The notes: generated from the sequence alone by a model not told the origin. A stretch of 33,427 nt of DNA from an uncultured Prevotella sp. (GCA_900554835.1 USJD01000015.1:1-33427), one strand, 5' to 3'. Positions 16,106-24,924 are shown, counted from the first letter of the stretch. Numbers and translations: made by a program.

Positions 16106-19100
16106 ATGAAAACAAGAAGTCTATTGCTGGCGACTGCATTATTGATGTCGGCGTCAGCACTCGCACAGAAAAACACCTTCAAAGGTGTCGTGTTGGATGA
16201 CCTGGGTGAACCCGTTATCGGAGCCACCATACAGGTTAAAGGCGTCAAGGGTGCCGGTGCAATTACCGACCTTGATGGTAACTTTGTCATCGATGCTGAT
16301 GCTAACCAGACCTTGGTTATCACCTTCATCGGCTACAAGGATGCAGAGGTCCGTCCTTCAGCCAACATGAAGATTACTCTGAAACAAGACGACAAGGCTT
16401 TGGACGAAGTGGTTGTTGTAGGTTACGGTGTTCAGAAGAAGAGCGTGGTAACAGCTGCTATCGCCAAGGTGAGCACCGAAGATTTGGCTGGTAAGAGCCC
16501 AGTGCGTGTTGATAACGCATTGAAGGGTCTGGCTGCCGGTGTCAACGTAACTTCTTCTTCAGGTCAGCCTGGTGAGGGTTCCAAGGTTCGTGTACGTGGT
16601 ACAGGTACCATTAATAACTCTGACCCTCTCTATATCGTAGACGGCATGCCTATCGAGGGTGGCTTGGATTACTTGAACCCAAGCGACATCGAGAGTATCG
16701 AGGTATTGAAGGATGCCGCATCAGGTGCCATCTATGGTGCTCGTGCAGCCAACGGTGTTATCCTCGTTACTACCAAGAAGGGTAAGATGGGCAAGGCACA
16801 GATCAACTATAACTTCTCTTACGGCTGGCAGAGCGCATGGAAGAAGCGCGATGTAACCAGCGCTACCGATTATGCAATCCTTCAGAATGAGCGTGCCGTA
16901 AACGGCGGTCAGGCTCCAGTTTTTGCAGACCCTTATGCATTGAAAGATTCCAATGGCAAAGCAATTAGTGGTTTCGGTACTGATTGGCAAGACCTTGTTT
17001 TCAATGACAATGCGCCTGTGCAGAATCATGAGGTGAGCATCAGTGGTGCCTCTGAAAAAATCAACTACTATCTTTCTATGGGCTATTACAAGCAGGAGGG
17101 TATCGTAGGCGGTAACTACGGACAGAGCAACTATGAGCGCCTCTCACTCCGCTCTAACAATATATATAATGTGATGGATGCATCGAAGGAGCGCAACTTC
17201 CTCAACAAGCTCGATGTAAACGTCAATATGGCCTATACACGTGTCAAGAGTACCGGTATCTCAACCAATTCTGAGTTTGGCTCTGTGCTTGGCAGTGCCC
17301 TCTATATGGCTCCAACATTGGCTCCAACTGTTACAGATGGGAATGTAGCAAAGTCTTATTATGACAAACTGGAAGATCCAAACGTTTATGATAGTGAAGG
17401 AAAAGTAATAGGTACACGTGATTTTTATGAAATTCCTCGTGACGCCAATGGTAATTACTATACAATTCCAGGTATGGCTGGTACCTATCAGGAAATGAAC
17501 AACCCATTGGCTATGATGAGTATTCCTGCAGCCAAGAACTGGTCACATAAGTTTGTGCCTAAGTTTTCCATCGACCTCCAGTTGTGGGACAACTTGAAAT
17601 ATCATTTTACTTACAGCGCCGACCTCAGCTTCTGGGGTACAGACAGCTATGTGGCTTCTAAGTACTACTTGTCTGGTAATAACAAGCAAACCCACACCTC
17701 AGCTTCCAAGAGCTCTAGCAAGGGTATCAACTGGCAGGTGGAGAATACTTTGACTTACGACAAGACCATAGGTAAGCATAGTTTTGCTGTGGTGTTAGGT
17801 CAGAGTGCCATGAAGAACAAGAGCGATAACCTAGGTGGTAGCCGCTGGAACTTGGTGAATGTGAACAAGCCTTCTATCGACTATGCAACAGGTAACTATG
17901 TGCAAACTATCGTTACTGATGAAGAAGGAAAGATAATCTCTGTAGGAACTCCTACCATTCAGCACTCTGTATATGGTGGTAATAATGTGGTTCATACCAT
18001 TTCTTCTCTCTTCGGTCGAATCAGTTACAACTATGACGAGAAGTATATGTTCCAGGCAACTATACGTCGTGATGGATCAAGCCGTTTCGGAACCAATAAT
18101 AAGTATGGTACTTTCCCATCTGCATCTGTTGGATGGAACATCATGAATGAAAAATTCATGGAGAGCACTCGCGATTGGTTGAGCAACTTGAAGTTCCGTG
18201 CCAGCTGGGGTAAGAATGGAAACGATAATATCGGTGATTTCCGCTACACGGTGTTGACATCTATGGGTAACAATGTGCTTTTCGGCAAGAACGCCACCAA
18301 GTTTAATGGCTCTAAGGCGAATGCTACAGCCAACCCAGACTTGAAGTGGGAGGAGAGTGAGCAGACAGACATCGGCTTCGACTTCGGCTTCTTCGGCAGT
18401 GCATTGACATTCAGTGCAGATTACTATGTGAAGAAGACTAATGGTATGTTGATTACCATGCCTATCCCAAGTTATGTAGGTGAGACAAAGCCTATCGGCA
18501 ATGTGGGTGATATGAAGAACTCTGGTCTTGAGTTCGAACTCGGCTACAAGTGGCACATTTCTGATGCTCGCTTCAATGCCAAGGCTAATGTAAGCTACTT
18601 GCACAATGAGTTGACCAACCTTGGTAATGACACTGGTTATATTGACCTCGATAGCTTCCAAGGTCTTTCAGGTGGTGGCACCCGTGGTAGCAACGGTCAG
18701 CCTTTCCCATATTTCTATGGTTATAAGACCGCTGGCATCTTCCAGAACATGGATGAGGTGAAGGCTTATGTCAACAAGGATGGTAATATGATTATGCCAG
18801 ATGCACAACCAGGTGATGTTCGCTTCGTTGATGTGAATGGTGATGGTAAGATTAATGCAGACGACCGTACCAATATCGGTAACGGCACACCAAAGTGGAC
18901 CTTCGGTTTCAACCTTGGTGCTGAGTGGAAGGGATTCGACTTCAACCTCTTCCTGCAGGGCGTGACTGGCAACAAGGTGTTTGATGCCACTTATCGTACA
19001 GATGTCTACTCAGGTAACTTCCCATCTTGGATGCTGAGCCGTTGGACAGGTGAGGGTACATCCAACAAGTATCCTATCTTGAAGGCTGGTGATGCAACCA

Positions 19101-19369
19101 ACTGGCAGGTATCAGATCTCTATATTTGTGATGGCTCTTATCTCCGTGTGAAGAATATCTCATTGGGTTATACTTTGCCAAAGAACTTGACACAGAAGCT
19201 CTCCATCAGCCGTTTACGTTTCTATGTGATGGCGGAGAACTTGATAACGTGGACAAAGTATTGGGGCTTCGACCCAGAAATTTCTTCTGGTGGTACCTCT
19301 CTCGGTGTTGACCGTGGTATCTATCCACAAGCACGCACCTACACCATCGGTTTCAACCTTTCATTCTAA
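16106..19369 (+). CDS. SusC-like TonB-dependent outer-membrane glycan importer
   Basis: 1087 residues. A signal peptide (to about residue 20, SALA-QK) is followed by a carboxypeptidase-regulatory-like domain (GVVLDDLGEPVIGATIQVKG to about residue 95). The TonB-box region LDEVVVVGYGVQKK comes next, then the plug (about 115-225, with PLYIVDGMP and DIESIEVLKDAASGAIYGA) and a 22-strand barrel ending in the aromatic F of TIGFNLSF. These are hallmarks of the SusC/RagA family. It imports oligosaccharides in a complex with SusD, energised by TonB. It heads the operon SusC-SusD-binding protein-GH16; the substrate is inferred from the GH16 and GH3 neighbours. Confidence 0.97.
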   Translation: MKTRSLLLATALLMSASALAQKNTFKGVVLDDLGEPVIGATIQVKGVKGAGAITDLDGNFVIDADANQTLVITFIGYKDAEVRPSANMKITLKQDDKALDEVVVVGYGVQKKSVVTAAIAKVSTEDLAGKSPVRVDNALKGLAAGVNVTSSSGQPGEGSKVRVRGTGTINNSDPLYIVDGMPIEGGLDYLNPSDIESIEVLKDAASGAIYGARAANGVILVTTKKGKMGKAQINYNFSYGWQSAWKKRDVTSATDYAILQNERAVNGGQAPVFADPYALKDSNGKAISGFGTDWQDLVFNDNAPVQNHEVSISGASEKINYYLSMGYYKQEGIVGGNYGQSNYERLSLRSNNIYNVMDASKERNFLNKLDVNVNMAYTRVKSTGISTNSEFGSVLGSALYMAPTLAPTVTDGNVAKSYYDKLEDPNVYDSEGKVIGTRDFYEIPRDANGNYYTIPGMAGTYQEMNNPLAMMSIPAAKNWSHKFVPKFSIDLQLWDNLKYHFTYSADLSFWGTDSYVASKYYLSGNNKQTHTSASKSSSKGINWQVENTLTYDKTIGKHSFAVVLGQSAMKNKSDNLGGSRWNLVNVNKPSIDYATGNYVQTIVTDEEGKIISVGTPTIQHSVYGGNNVVHTISSLFGRISYNYDEKYMFQATIRRDGSSRFGTNNKYGTFPSASVGWNIMNEKFMESTRDWLSNLKFRASWGKNGNDNIGDFRYTVLTSMGNNVLFGKNATKFNGSKANATANPDLKWEESEQTDIGFDFGFFGSALTFSADYYVKKTNGMLITMPIPSYVGETKPIGNVGDMKNSGLEFELGYKWHISDARFNAKANVSYLHNELTNLGNDTGYIDLDSFQGLSGGGTRGSNGQPFPYFYGYKTAGIFQNMDEVKAYVNKDGNMIMPDAQPGDVRFVDVNGDGKINADDRTNIGNGTPKWTFGFNLGAEWKGFDFNLFLQGVTGNKVFDATYRTDVYSGNFPSWMLSRWTGEGTSNKYPILKAGDATNWQVSDLYICDGSYLRVKNISLGYTLPKNLTQKLSISRLRFYVMAENLITWTKYWGFDPEISSGGTSLGVDRGIYPQARTYTIGFNLSF

Positions 19370-19398
19370 ATGTAGAACATCTTAAAACATTGACAATT

Positions 19399-20955
19399 AT
19401 GAAGACAATGAAATATATAGCACTCGGTGTGATGGCAGCCAGTATGACCTTGGCAACCACATCTTGTAGCGACAACTTCCTTGAGGTAGAGAACCCATCG
19501 GGTGAGCCTCTGGAGGAATATTATACCACAGATGAGCACATCAATGAGGCTTTGAATGCTGCTTATGACCCTATCCACTGGCCAGATTGGGGATTGGGAC
19601 AGTATAATGCTCTTAATATCGATGCCGAAATCATGGGCGATGACTTCTGGGTAGGAGGTAGTGACAAAAATGATAACCAACAGTGGCATATGCTGTTTAA
19701 CTTTGAGGCGAATGCTAGCCATACATTGAGTTCACTTTGGACAGTTGATTACTCTGGCATCAAGCGTTGCAACGACCTCTTGAAGTATATTCCTTGGGCA
19801 GCGGGTAATCTCACCGCAGAAAATAAGGCTTCCTATGAGATGCAAGGACGTGCCCTCCGAGTATATTTCTACAACAACTTGTGGCATTACTTCGGAAATA
19901 TCCCTTTCTATCTTGAGAATTTGAACACTCCATATACAGCTCCTCAGTTGAAGGCAGACGAGGTGTATAATAATCTCATTAGCGAGCTTGAGGCAGTTAT
20001 TGACTCTAAGGTTTTGCCTATGCGTTGGGATGACAAGAACAGCGGTCGTATGTCTCAGGCGATGTGCTACATGATGTATGCCGAAATGGTAATGTACCAA
20101 AACGATAAGACCCGCTATCCAAAGGCATTGCAATATATGCAAGAGATTATCAACGACAAGAGCGAATATGGATTGATGGATAATTTCGCCGACATTTGGA
20201 AGGAAAGTGGTGAATGGTGCAAGGAGTCAATTTGGGAAATCAACTACGAGGATGGTAACAACGAGCGTGGTTGGAGTTCTCCATTGGCTATCGGTGGCAC
20301 AATTCTTCCTACTTTGATTTCACCTAATGCATGGCCAGGTGGTGATGGCTGGGTGAAGCAAGCCAGCGATGGTTGGGGCTTCTTGCCTGTAAGACAGGAA
20401 ACATACGACTTGTACTCTGACAATGACACTCGTCGTGCAGCAACTTGCTGGGATTGTCGTGGAATGGGTACTGATGGTGATGCTGATGATACGCATTATC
20501 ATAAGCGCTATCAAGATACAGGTCTTTGGTTGGCTAAATACCGTCCTTTTACTGAGAACAACGCCGATGCAGGTTTCGATGCCAATCTGAACTATAACAA
20601 CAACTATCGTTTCTATCGTGTAGCCGAGGCTTATTTGAATGCAGCCGAGTTGTTGCTTGAGACAGGTGGTGATGCTAATTTGGCTAAGGAATATGTGAAT
20701 AAAATCCGACGTCGCGCAGGAATCGCAGAGCTTGGTGTCGTAACCAAGGATGATGTCATCAATGAGCGCCACTTGGAGTTTGTTGGTGAGGGCAAGCGTT
20801 ACTTCGACTTGGTTCGTACTGGTAAGGCTGCCAGCGTCTTGACTCCAGATAAGTATGGCTATCGTACAAATTCTTGGACAGAATCAAAGAAGTATATTCC
20901 TATCGCTCAGGCAGAGCTTGATTCCGACCCTGCTTTGGTTCAGAACAATTATTAA
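19399..20955 (+). CDS. SusD-like surface glycan-binding lipoprotein
   Basis: 518 residues from the ATG at 19399; a TTG three codons earlier is a less likely start. The signal peptide ends in a lipobox, TTSC, so the cysteine near residue 23 is probably lipidated. The mature start SDNFLEVENPSGEPLEEYYT is typical of SusD, as are the TPR-like helices and the C-terminal stretch VAEAYLNAAELLLETGGDANL, YVNKIRRRAG and LVRTGKA. It forms the lid of the SusC transporter and binds glycan at the surface. It starts 29 bp after SusC, in the same operon. Confidence 0.96.
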   Translation: MKTMKYIALGVMAASMTLATTSCSDNFLEVENPSGEPLEEYYTTDEHINEALNAAYDPIHWPDWGLGQYNALNIDAEIMGDDFWVGGSDKNDNQQWHMLFNFEANASHTLSSLWTVDYSGIKRCNDLLKYIPWAAGNLTAENKASYEMQGRALRVYFYNNLWHYFGNIPFYLENLNTPYTAPQLKADEVYNNLISELEAVIDSKVLPMRWDDKNSGRMSQAMCYMMYAEMVMYQNDKTRYPKALQYMQEIINDKSEYGLMDNFADIWKESGEWCKESIWEINYEDGNNERGWSSPLAIGGTILPTLISPNAWPGGDGWVKQASDGWGFLPVRQETYDLYSDNDTRRAATCWDCRGMGTDGDADDTHYHKRYQDTGLWLAKYRPFTENNADAGFDANLNYNNNYRFYRVAEAYLNAAELLLETGGDANLAKEYVNKIRRRAGIAELGVVTKDDVINERHLEFVGEGKRYFDLVRTGKAASVLTPDKYGYRTNSWTESKKYIPIAQAELDSDPALVQNNY

Positions 20956-20965
20956 AACTTATTAA

Positions 20966-20992
20966 GGTAGAGGAACAATAGTTTCCTCTACC
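20966..20992 (+). other. Intercistronic hairpin after SusD
   Basis: GGTAGAGGAA (20966-20975) pairs perfectly with TTCCTCTACC (20983-20992). CCCTAATA follows rather than a T-run. It may stabilise the upstream SusC-SusD message or lower downstream expression. Confidence 0.6.
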
Positions 20993-21027
20993 CCCTAATA
21001 AAATATTAACTTTAAGATTTCAGCAAT

Positions 21028-22404
21028 ATGAAAAAGATATTTCGAAATATGGCTTATGCTCTTCTGGGTGGATTGATGCTCAGCGCATGCTCCGCAGAAG
21101 AGTTCTCTGGAGCCAACGGTGAGTTGCCTAATGTAGCCGACTTCGCCGACAACTTCAAGATAGATGTTGACCAAGAGACCAACACCGCCAACTTCTCGTT
21201 TGATGGCAAGGCAGGCATTACTCCGATTTGGGTAATAGATGGAGCTTATTCTTCTGCTTTCAACCTCTCTAAGTATTATCGCAAGAAGGGTACTTACGAT
21301 GTAGAGTGCTTTGTGAAGAACCGCAATGGTATCAGCAAGGAGAGCGTCAAGAAGCAGTTCACTGTGGAGAAAACCAAAATGAACGGCTTTGGGGGCTTTG
21401 TTGAAGACAGTGAGTTTAATCTGTTCAAGAAAATTACCTTCCCTGAAAAACCTTCAGCTGGCTATTATGCTCCAGGATGGAGCCAAATTGCTGACCCGGT
21501 TTGTACCTACAGCAATGGATGCTATACATTGAAGCTCCCTGAGGCAACTACCGCGCGTTGGCAAGCTCAGGTTCCTTTTACCAACTTAGGTATCTCTACT
21601 TCTGCTGACAAGCACTACGATTTCTCTGTCATCTTGACATCAAACTTGGGTCATGGTGGTGTGAAGGTTAAACTCTGCCAAACAGACGATGATGATGCTA
21701 TCTTGATGGAAAAAGAAATAAAGCTGGAGGCAGGTGAACCAAAATGTCTCTTCGGCTCAGACTTCGACGGTGTGGACATCTCAAACTTGAAGATTGTCTT
21801 CGATTTTGGTGGCAACAAAGCTGGCGATGAAATCATGATAGAGAGCCTTGTATTGAAAGACCATGCCAATGATGACGGAACTGAAGTACCAGAGGAAATC
21901 AAGGTGCCTTTCGATTACAATACAGCAGGAAATCTCTGGAAGGCTGTGGATGAGAATCAATCGTTTGTAAATACCAATTGGTTTGGCGATGCAGGTTGGG
22001 GACCTATAGATTGTTCTCCAGTTATCACCCATGAGGGCAGTAAGCATACAATTGTTATCCCAGTTGAAACTCCAGCTGAACAATGGCATGCACAGTGGGC
22101 ATTAACAGAGGCTCCTATATCTATTAAGATGGGCCAGAAGGTGGATTTCTCTTGCAAGGTTACTACTACAGCTAAGTTGCCTTTAGCAACATTTAAGTTG
22201 TGTGATACAGGTAATGATGACAGCTATTTGTTTGCTGATATGTATCAGAACGTCAATGGTGAATATGTGGTTCGCTATGACGATGCGACTATCCAAGGTA
22301 CTGCGGCAGGTGATATGGAGAAAGTGAAGCTTGTTATGGACTTCGCTGGTGCTCCTAAGGATGCAGAAATAACTGTCAGTGACATCGTTTTGATTGTGAA
22401 ATAG
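21028..22404 (+). CDS. Surface glycan-binding lipoprotein (SusE-position) with duplicated binding module
   Basis: 458 residues with a lipobox, LSAC, near residue 21. Residues about 40-115 look like a PKD/Ig-type spacer (GKAGITPIWVIDGAYSS...GTYDVECFVKNRNG). Two related modules follow: about 130-278 and 300-458. They share RWQAQVPFTNLGIS / QWHAQWALTEAPISI, VKLCQTDDDD / FKLCDTGNDD, and closing KIVFDFGG / KLVMDFAG segments. The W-x-AQ pattern and jelly-roll-like strand content resemble carbohydrate-binding modules such as the CBM4/9 clan. The gene sits where SusE/SGBP proteins sit and precedes GH16, so binding of the same glucan is inferred. I recognise no exact family. Confidence 0.8.
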   Translation: MKKIFRNMAYALLGGLMLSACSAEEFSGANGELPNVADFADNFKIDVDQETNTANFSFDGKAGITPIWVIDGAYSSAFNLSKYYRKKGTYDVECFVKNRNGISKESVKKQFTVEKTKMNGFGGFVEDSEFNLFKKITFPEKPSAGYYAPGWSQIADPVCTYSNGCYTLKLPEATTARWQAQVPFTNLGISTSADKHYDFSVILTSNLGHGGVKVKLCQTDDDDAILMEKEIKLEAGEPKCLFGSDFDGVDISNLKIVFDFGGNKAGDEIMIESLVLKDHANDDGTEVPEEIKVPFDYNTAGNLWKAVDENQSFVNTNWFGDAGWGPIDCSPVITHEGSKHTIVIPVETPAEQWHAQWALTEAPISIKMGQKVDFSCKVTTTAKLPLATFKLCDTGNDDSYLFADMYQNVNGEYVVRYDDATIQGTAAGDMEKVKLVMDFAGAPKDAEITVSDIVLIVK

Positions 22405-22502
22405 GATTTAGGTTTATAGGTTTCATAGGTTTATTATAGAATTAAACAGGAGCTGCTCCTATGAATAAGTGGGAGTGGCTCCCTTTCTAAATTTTAAATG
22501 AC
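22405..22502 (+). other. Gap before GH16 with two small hairpins
   Basis: AGGAGCTGCTCCT (22448-22460) and GGGAGTGGCTCCC (22471-22483) are consecutive stem-loops; the outer GGAGC and GGCTCC arms could also pair. TTTCTAAATTTT follows. This could be a partial terminator or processing site that lowers GH16 expression relative to SusC/SusD. Confidence 0.5.
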
Positions 22503-23657
22503 ATGAAATTCTTGAAAATATTTTCCTTTCTCCTTTCGCTCATGCTGCTTTCCTGTAGCAGTAGTTCTTCTGACGGCGATGGAGAGGTAACGATATCCTG
22601 TTCTCCTACGAGCATCGATGCTCCTGTTAAGGGAGGTACTTATAAAATCATGGTAGTGGCATCTGCTGGTGGTTGGGAAGCGAGAGCATCCTTCCCTGGA
22701 GATGGTCCTTTAGCAAATGTATACTCTTGGTTTAAAGTGAGTGCCAGCGGTAATAACAAAGCTATGGGTATGGTAACTGTAGATGTGGAAGAGAACAAAT
22801 CGCCAGTAGCTCTTGGCGGAAGTGTCGAGATTTCGTTAGGGGATAAGAAGGTGTTGGTGCCAGTGCATCAGGCTGGAAAACAGGTTACTCCTATCGAGGG
22901 TGGCGAAATGGTGATTCCTGAAGGCTACAAACTGGTCTGGAATGATGAGTTCAATAAAGGTTCTGAGTTGAATAGTACCGATTGGCGACATGAGGTGCAG
23001 AAGGCGGGCTGGGTGAATAATGAACTTCAGAACTATGCGAACGGTTCTGCAGATGGTAAGCGCGTAACAGAAATTGCTGATAACCGGCTTTATATCAACT
23101 GTTTCAAGGGCAGCAACGGCAAAATTTATTCGGGTCGCGTATATGCCCACGAAACCCAGGGCTGGCTTTATGGTATCTTCGAAGCTCGCATCAAATTGCC
23201 TAAAGGTAAGGGCACATGGCCTGCTTTCTGGATGATGCCTTGCAACAATGATTTCGGAGCAAATCCTTGGCCTAAATGTGGCGAGATTGATATTATGGAA
23301 GAGGTAGGTGTTAATCCTAACTATACTTCTTCGTCGCTCCATACTGAGAAGTTTAATCATGTGATGGGAACCCAGATTACCAAAGAGCGACTGACTGCGG
23401 GTGCTGAAGACGGTTTCCACGTTTATCGCCTGGAGTGGACTCCTGATTATATCAAGACCTACGTGGATGGTAAGGAACTGCTCAATTTCAATAATGACGG
23501 TAAAAATGATGTAGGTTCATGGCCTTTCAATAAACCATTCTATGTTATCCTCAACCTGGCTTGGGGCGGTGAATGGGGCGGCATAAAAGGTGTTGACGAA
23601 AGCGCCTTCCCTGTTCAGATGGAAGTGGATTACGTGAGAGTATTCCAGAAAAAATAA
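22503..23657 (+). CDS. GH16 laminarinase-type endo-beta-glucanase lipoprotein
   Basis: 384 residues with a lipobox, MLLSC (cysteine 18), then a serine-rich linker. Residues about 28-126 form a BACON-like module (VTISCSPTSIDAPVKGGTY... KVLVPVHQAG). The GH16 jelly roll spans about 138-383: YKLVWNDEFN, WVNNELQNYA, RIKLPKGKGTWPAFWMMP and the catalytic E261-I-D263-I-M-E266. The ExDxxE form with the extra methionine marks the laminarinase side of GH16 rather than lichenase (ExDxE). It therefore probably cuts beta-1,3 or mixed-linkage beta-glucan at the cell surface. It is the last gene of the SusC operon and is followed by a strong terminator. The linkage call is inference. Confidence 0.92.
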   Translation: MKFLKIFSFLLSLMLLSCSSSSSDGDGEVTISCSPTSIDAPVKGGTYKIMVVASAGGWEARASFPGDGPLANVYSWFKVSASGNNKAMGMVTVDVEENKSPVALGGSVEISLGDKKVLVPVHQAGKQVTPIEGGEMVIPEGYKLVWNDEFNKGSELNSTDWRHEVQKAGWVNNELQNYANGSADGKRVTEIADNRLYINCFKGSNGKIYSGRVYAHETQGWLYGIFEARIKLPKGKGTWPAFWMMPCNNDFGANPWPKCGEIDIMEEVGVNPNYTSSSLHTEKFNHVMGTQITKERLTAGAEDGFHVYRLEWTPDYIKTYVDGKELLNFNNDGKNDVGSWPFNKPFYVILNLAWGGEWGGIKGVDESAFPVQMEVDYVRVFQKK

Positions 23658-23686
23658 GGCTTGATTTTTTAAACTATATAAATAAT

Positions 23687-23734
23687 AAGGTCTTAGGAGA
23701 AGTCGTACCTGCACTTACTCCTAAGACCTTTTTC
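23687..23734. terminator. Terminator at the end of the glucan operon
   Basis: AAGGTCTTAGGAG (23687-23699) pairs perfectly over 13 bp with CTCCTAAGACCTT (23718-23730), followed by TTTC. It lies 30 bp past the GH16 stop and can also serve the opposing remnant. Confidence 0.9.
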
Positions 23735-23737
23735 TTT

Positions 23738-23865
23738 TTATTCTGCTTTCAGTCCCATAGACTTGATATATCCAGCTTGAGGCACGCAATTCTGAAACTT
23801 GGCATTCTCAACAAACTCCATCAGCAGCTTTTTGCCTTGTTCCTGGTTTGGACGGTTCTTGCGAA
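23738..23865 (-). pseudogene. 3' remnant of an unidentified gene, fused to the carbonic-anhydrase-like fragment
   Basis: In a different minus-strand frame from the gene above it, about 40 codons read IRKNRPNQEQGKKLLMEFVE, then NAKFQNCVPQAGYIKSMGL, ending at TAA 23738-23740. The pattern of a GKxLxxFV helix and then AGYI near the end weakly recalls the C-terminus of phosphate-type solute-binding proteins. It has no start of its own and overlaps the last 15 codons of the carbonic-anhydrase-like frame. I take it as the tail of a deleted gene. Confidence 0.45.
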
Positions 23866-24204
23866 TCCTTCGCCGATATCTGCCTTATCCAGTACGGTGG
23901 CATTCATACCGATAAGTGCGCCTTTTCTGACTGTGGCACCATGAACGATGGCACCATGTCCCACCGACACATCATCCTCCAAAATGCAAGGCATCGTACC
24001 TGTTTGATGAATGCAGGCGCAATCCTGCACATTCACTCTGTTTCCACATCTGATGGCATCTACGTCAGAGCGCAAAACCGCACTATACCAGATGCTGCAG
24101 TCATCGCCAAGAATACAATCGCCGGTCAGCACGGCATTCTCAGCGATAAAACAATTTTTTCCCCATTGAGGAGTCTTTCCTTCTACTGTCTTTATAATAG
24201 CCAT
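23821..24204 (-). pseudogene. Truncated gamma-carbonic-anhydrase-like protein
   Basis: From the ATG at 24204 it reads MAIIKTVEGKTPQWGKNCFI and continues as a left-handed beta-helix of the gamma-CA/YrdA family. Putative metal histidines H66 (CACIHQTG), H83 and H88 (GHGAIVHG) match the family pattern. After VLDKADIGEG (about residue 113) family similarity stops abruptly; 14 unrelated residues precede a TGA. Usual family length is about 170-180, so the last helix turns and C-terminal helix are missing. The breakpoint coincides with the start of another gene's 3' remnant, suggesting a deletion. The start lies 13 bp after the HigA-like stop, so the two may be cotranscribed. Confidence 0.8.
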
Positions 24205-24217
24205 ATTGAATATATAT

Positions 24218-24529
24218 TTATAGTATAGCTGCAACTTTGCGAATCTGCTTGAGCTTTTCAACCAAAGCATTATCTTTCCGGGCTGTATGCATATTGTATT
24301 TTATCTGCAGTTTCAGGAGAGAATCTGCAGGAATATCTAGTGCAGCCTCAAACATTAGAGCAGAAGTTGTGGTAATGGGACGTTTGCCATTCAGTATTTC
24401 ATTGAGTACGGAATATCCCATACCGATACTTTCCGCAAATTTTCTTTGCGAAATGCCACGTTCTTCTAATTCATCTTTCAAAACCTCACCAGGGTGAGTT
24501 GGGTAAAACCCATCAAAGGTTGTTTCCAT
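24218..24529 (-). CDS. HigA-family antitoxin (Xre helix-turn-helix), no adjacent toxin
   Basis: 103 residues. FYPTHPGEVLKDELEERGIS is the signature start of HigA/VapI-type addiction-module antidotes. The helix-turn-helix is SQRKFAESIGMGYSVLNEIL (about 27-46), followed by NGKRPITTTSALMFEAALD. HigA normally follows HigB, but the upstream side here is a promoter (TATCTTTG at 24551-24558, minus strand) and no HigB-like frame is seen on either strand nearby. It is either an orphan regulator or the remnant of a toxin-antitoxin pair. It is likely autoregulated, as family members are. Confidence 0.88.
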   Translation of the reverse strand: METTFDGFYPTHPGEVLKDELEERGISQRKFAESIGMGYSVLNEILNGKRPITTTSALMFEAALDIPADSLLKLQIKYNMHTARKDNALVEKLKQIRKVAAIL

Positions 24530-24550
24530 TTATATATGTTTTATTGGTTG

Positions 24551-24558
24551 CAAAGATA
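24551..24558 (-). promoter_or_regulatory. Predicted -7 element for the HigA-like gene
   Basis: TATCTTTG on the minus strand fits TAnnTTTG, 22 bp before the HigA-like start. Confidence 0.6.
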
Positions 24559-24662
24559 ATACTTTATATTTAGTATTCGCTATTTTTGCAAATGTTTATG
24601 GTTTTTTATCATTATATACAATGATTTTCTGCAAAAAGTTTGGCGAAGAGCTAGATTTTTAC

Positions 24663-24670
24663 TACATTTG
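24663..24670 (+). promoter_or_regulatory. Predicted promoter for the small membrane protein operon
   Basis: TACATTTG at the -7 position, with TTTG at 24639-24642, 20 bp upstream, as a -33 element. The start codon lies 26 bp downstream. Confidence 0.6.
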
Positions 24671-24695
24671 CATTCATAAAAAATAGTTTTTGATT

Positions 24696-24923
24696 ATGAC
24701 TGCTAGAGACGACCGGGAAAGGGAAAAATCGATAAGAGAAACTATTGGTAAGTTTTTCTTTGATTTGGCAAAAACTACTTTCACAGCAATGGTGATAGGT
24801 GGCTCTGTTGCCTTAATAACAGGAATGGAGGAGGGTTTGCCTTATGCCATCTTGTTAGGTGTTGGTGTTATTTCGACAGTTTTATTAGCTGTTATTGGGT
24901 ACTATATTTTAAAACATAAATAA
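24696..24923 (+). CDS. Small two-helix membrane protein (possibly DUF6722-like)
   Basis: 75 residues from the ATG at 24696. A TTG two codons upstream is less likely. The charged N-terminus (MTARDDREREKSIRETIGKF) is followed by two transmembrane helices, about residues 28-43 and 48-70, joined by GMEEGLPY. Bacteroidota carry families of such short proteins; the FFFDLAK..F pattern is reminiscent of DUF6722, but I am not certain. It has its own promoter and is followed after one base by a second tiny membrane protein, implying translational coupling. Function unknown. Confidence 0.72.
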   Translation: MTARDDREREKSIRETIGKFFFDLAKTTFTAMVIGGSVALITGMEEGLPYAILLGVGVISTVLLAVIGYYILKHK

Positions 24924-24924
24924 T

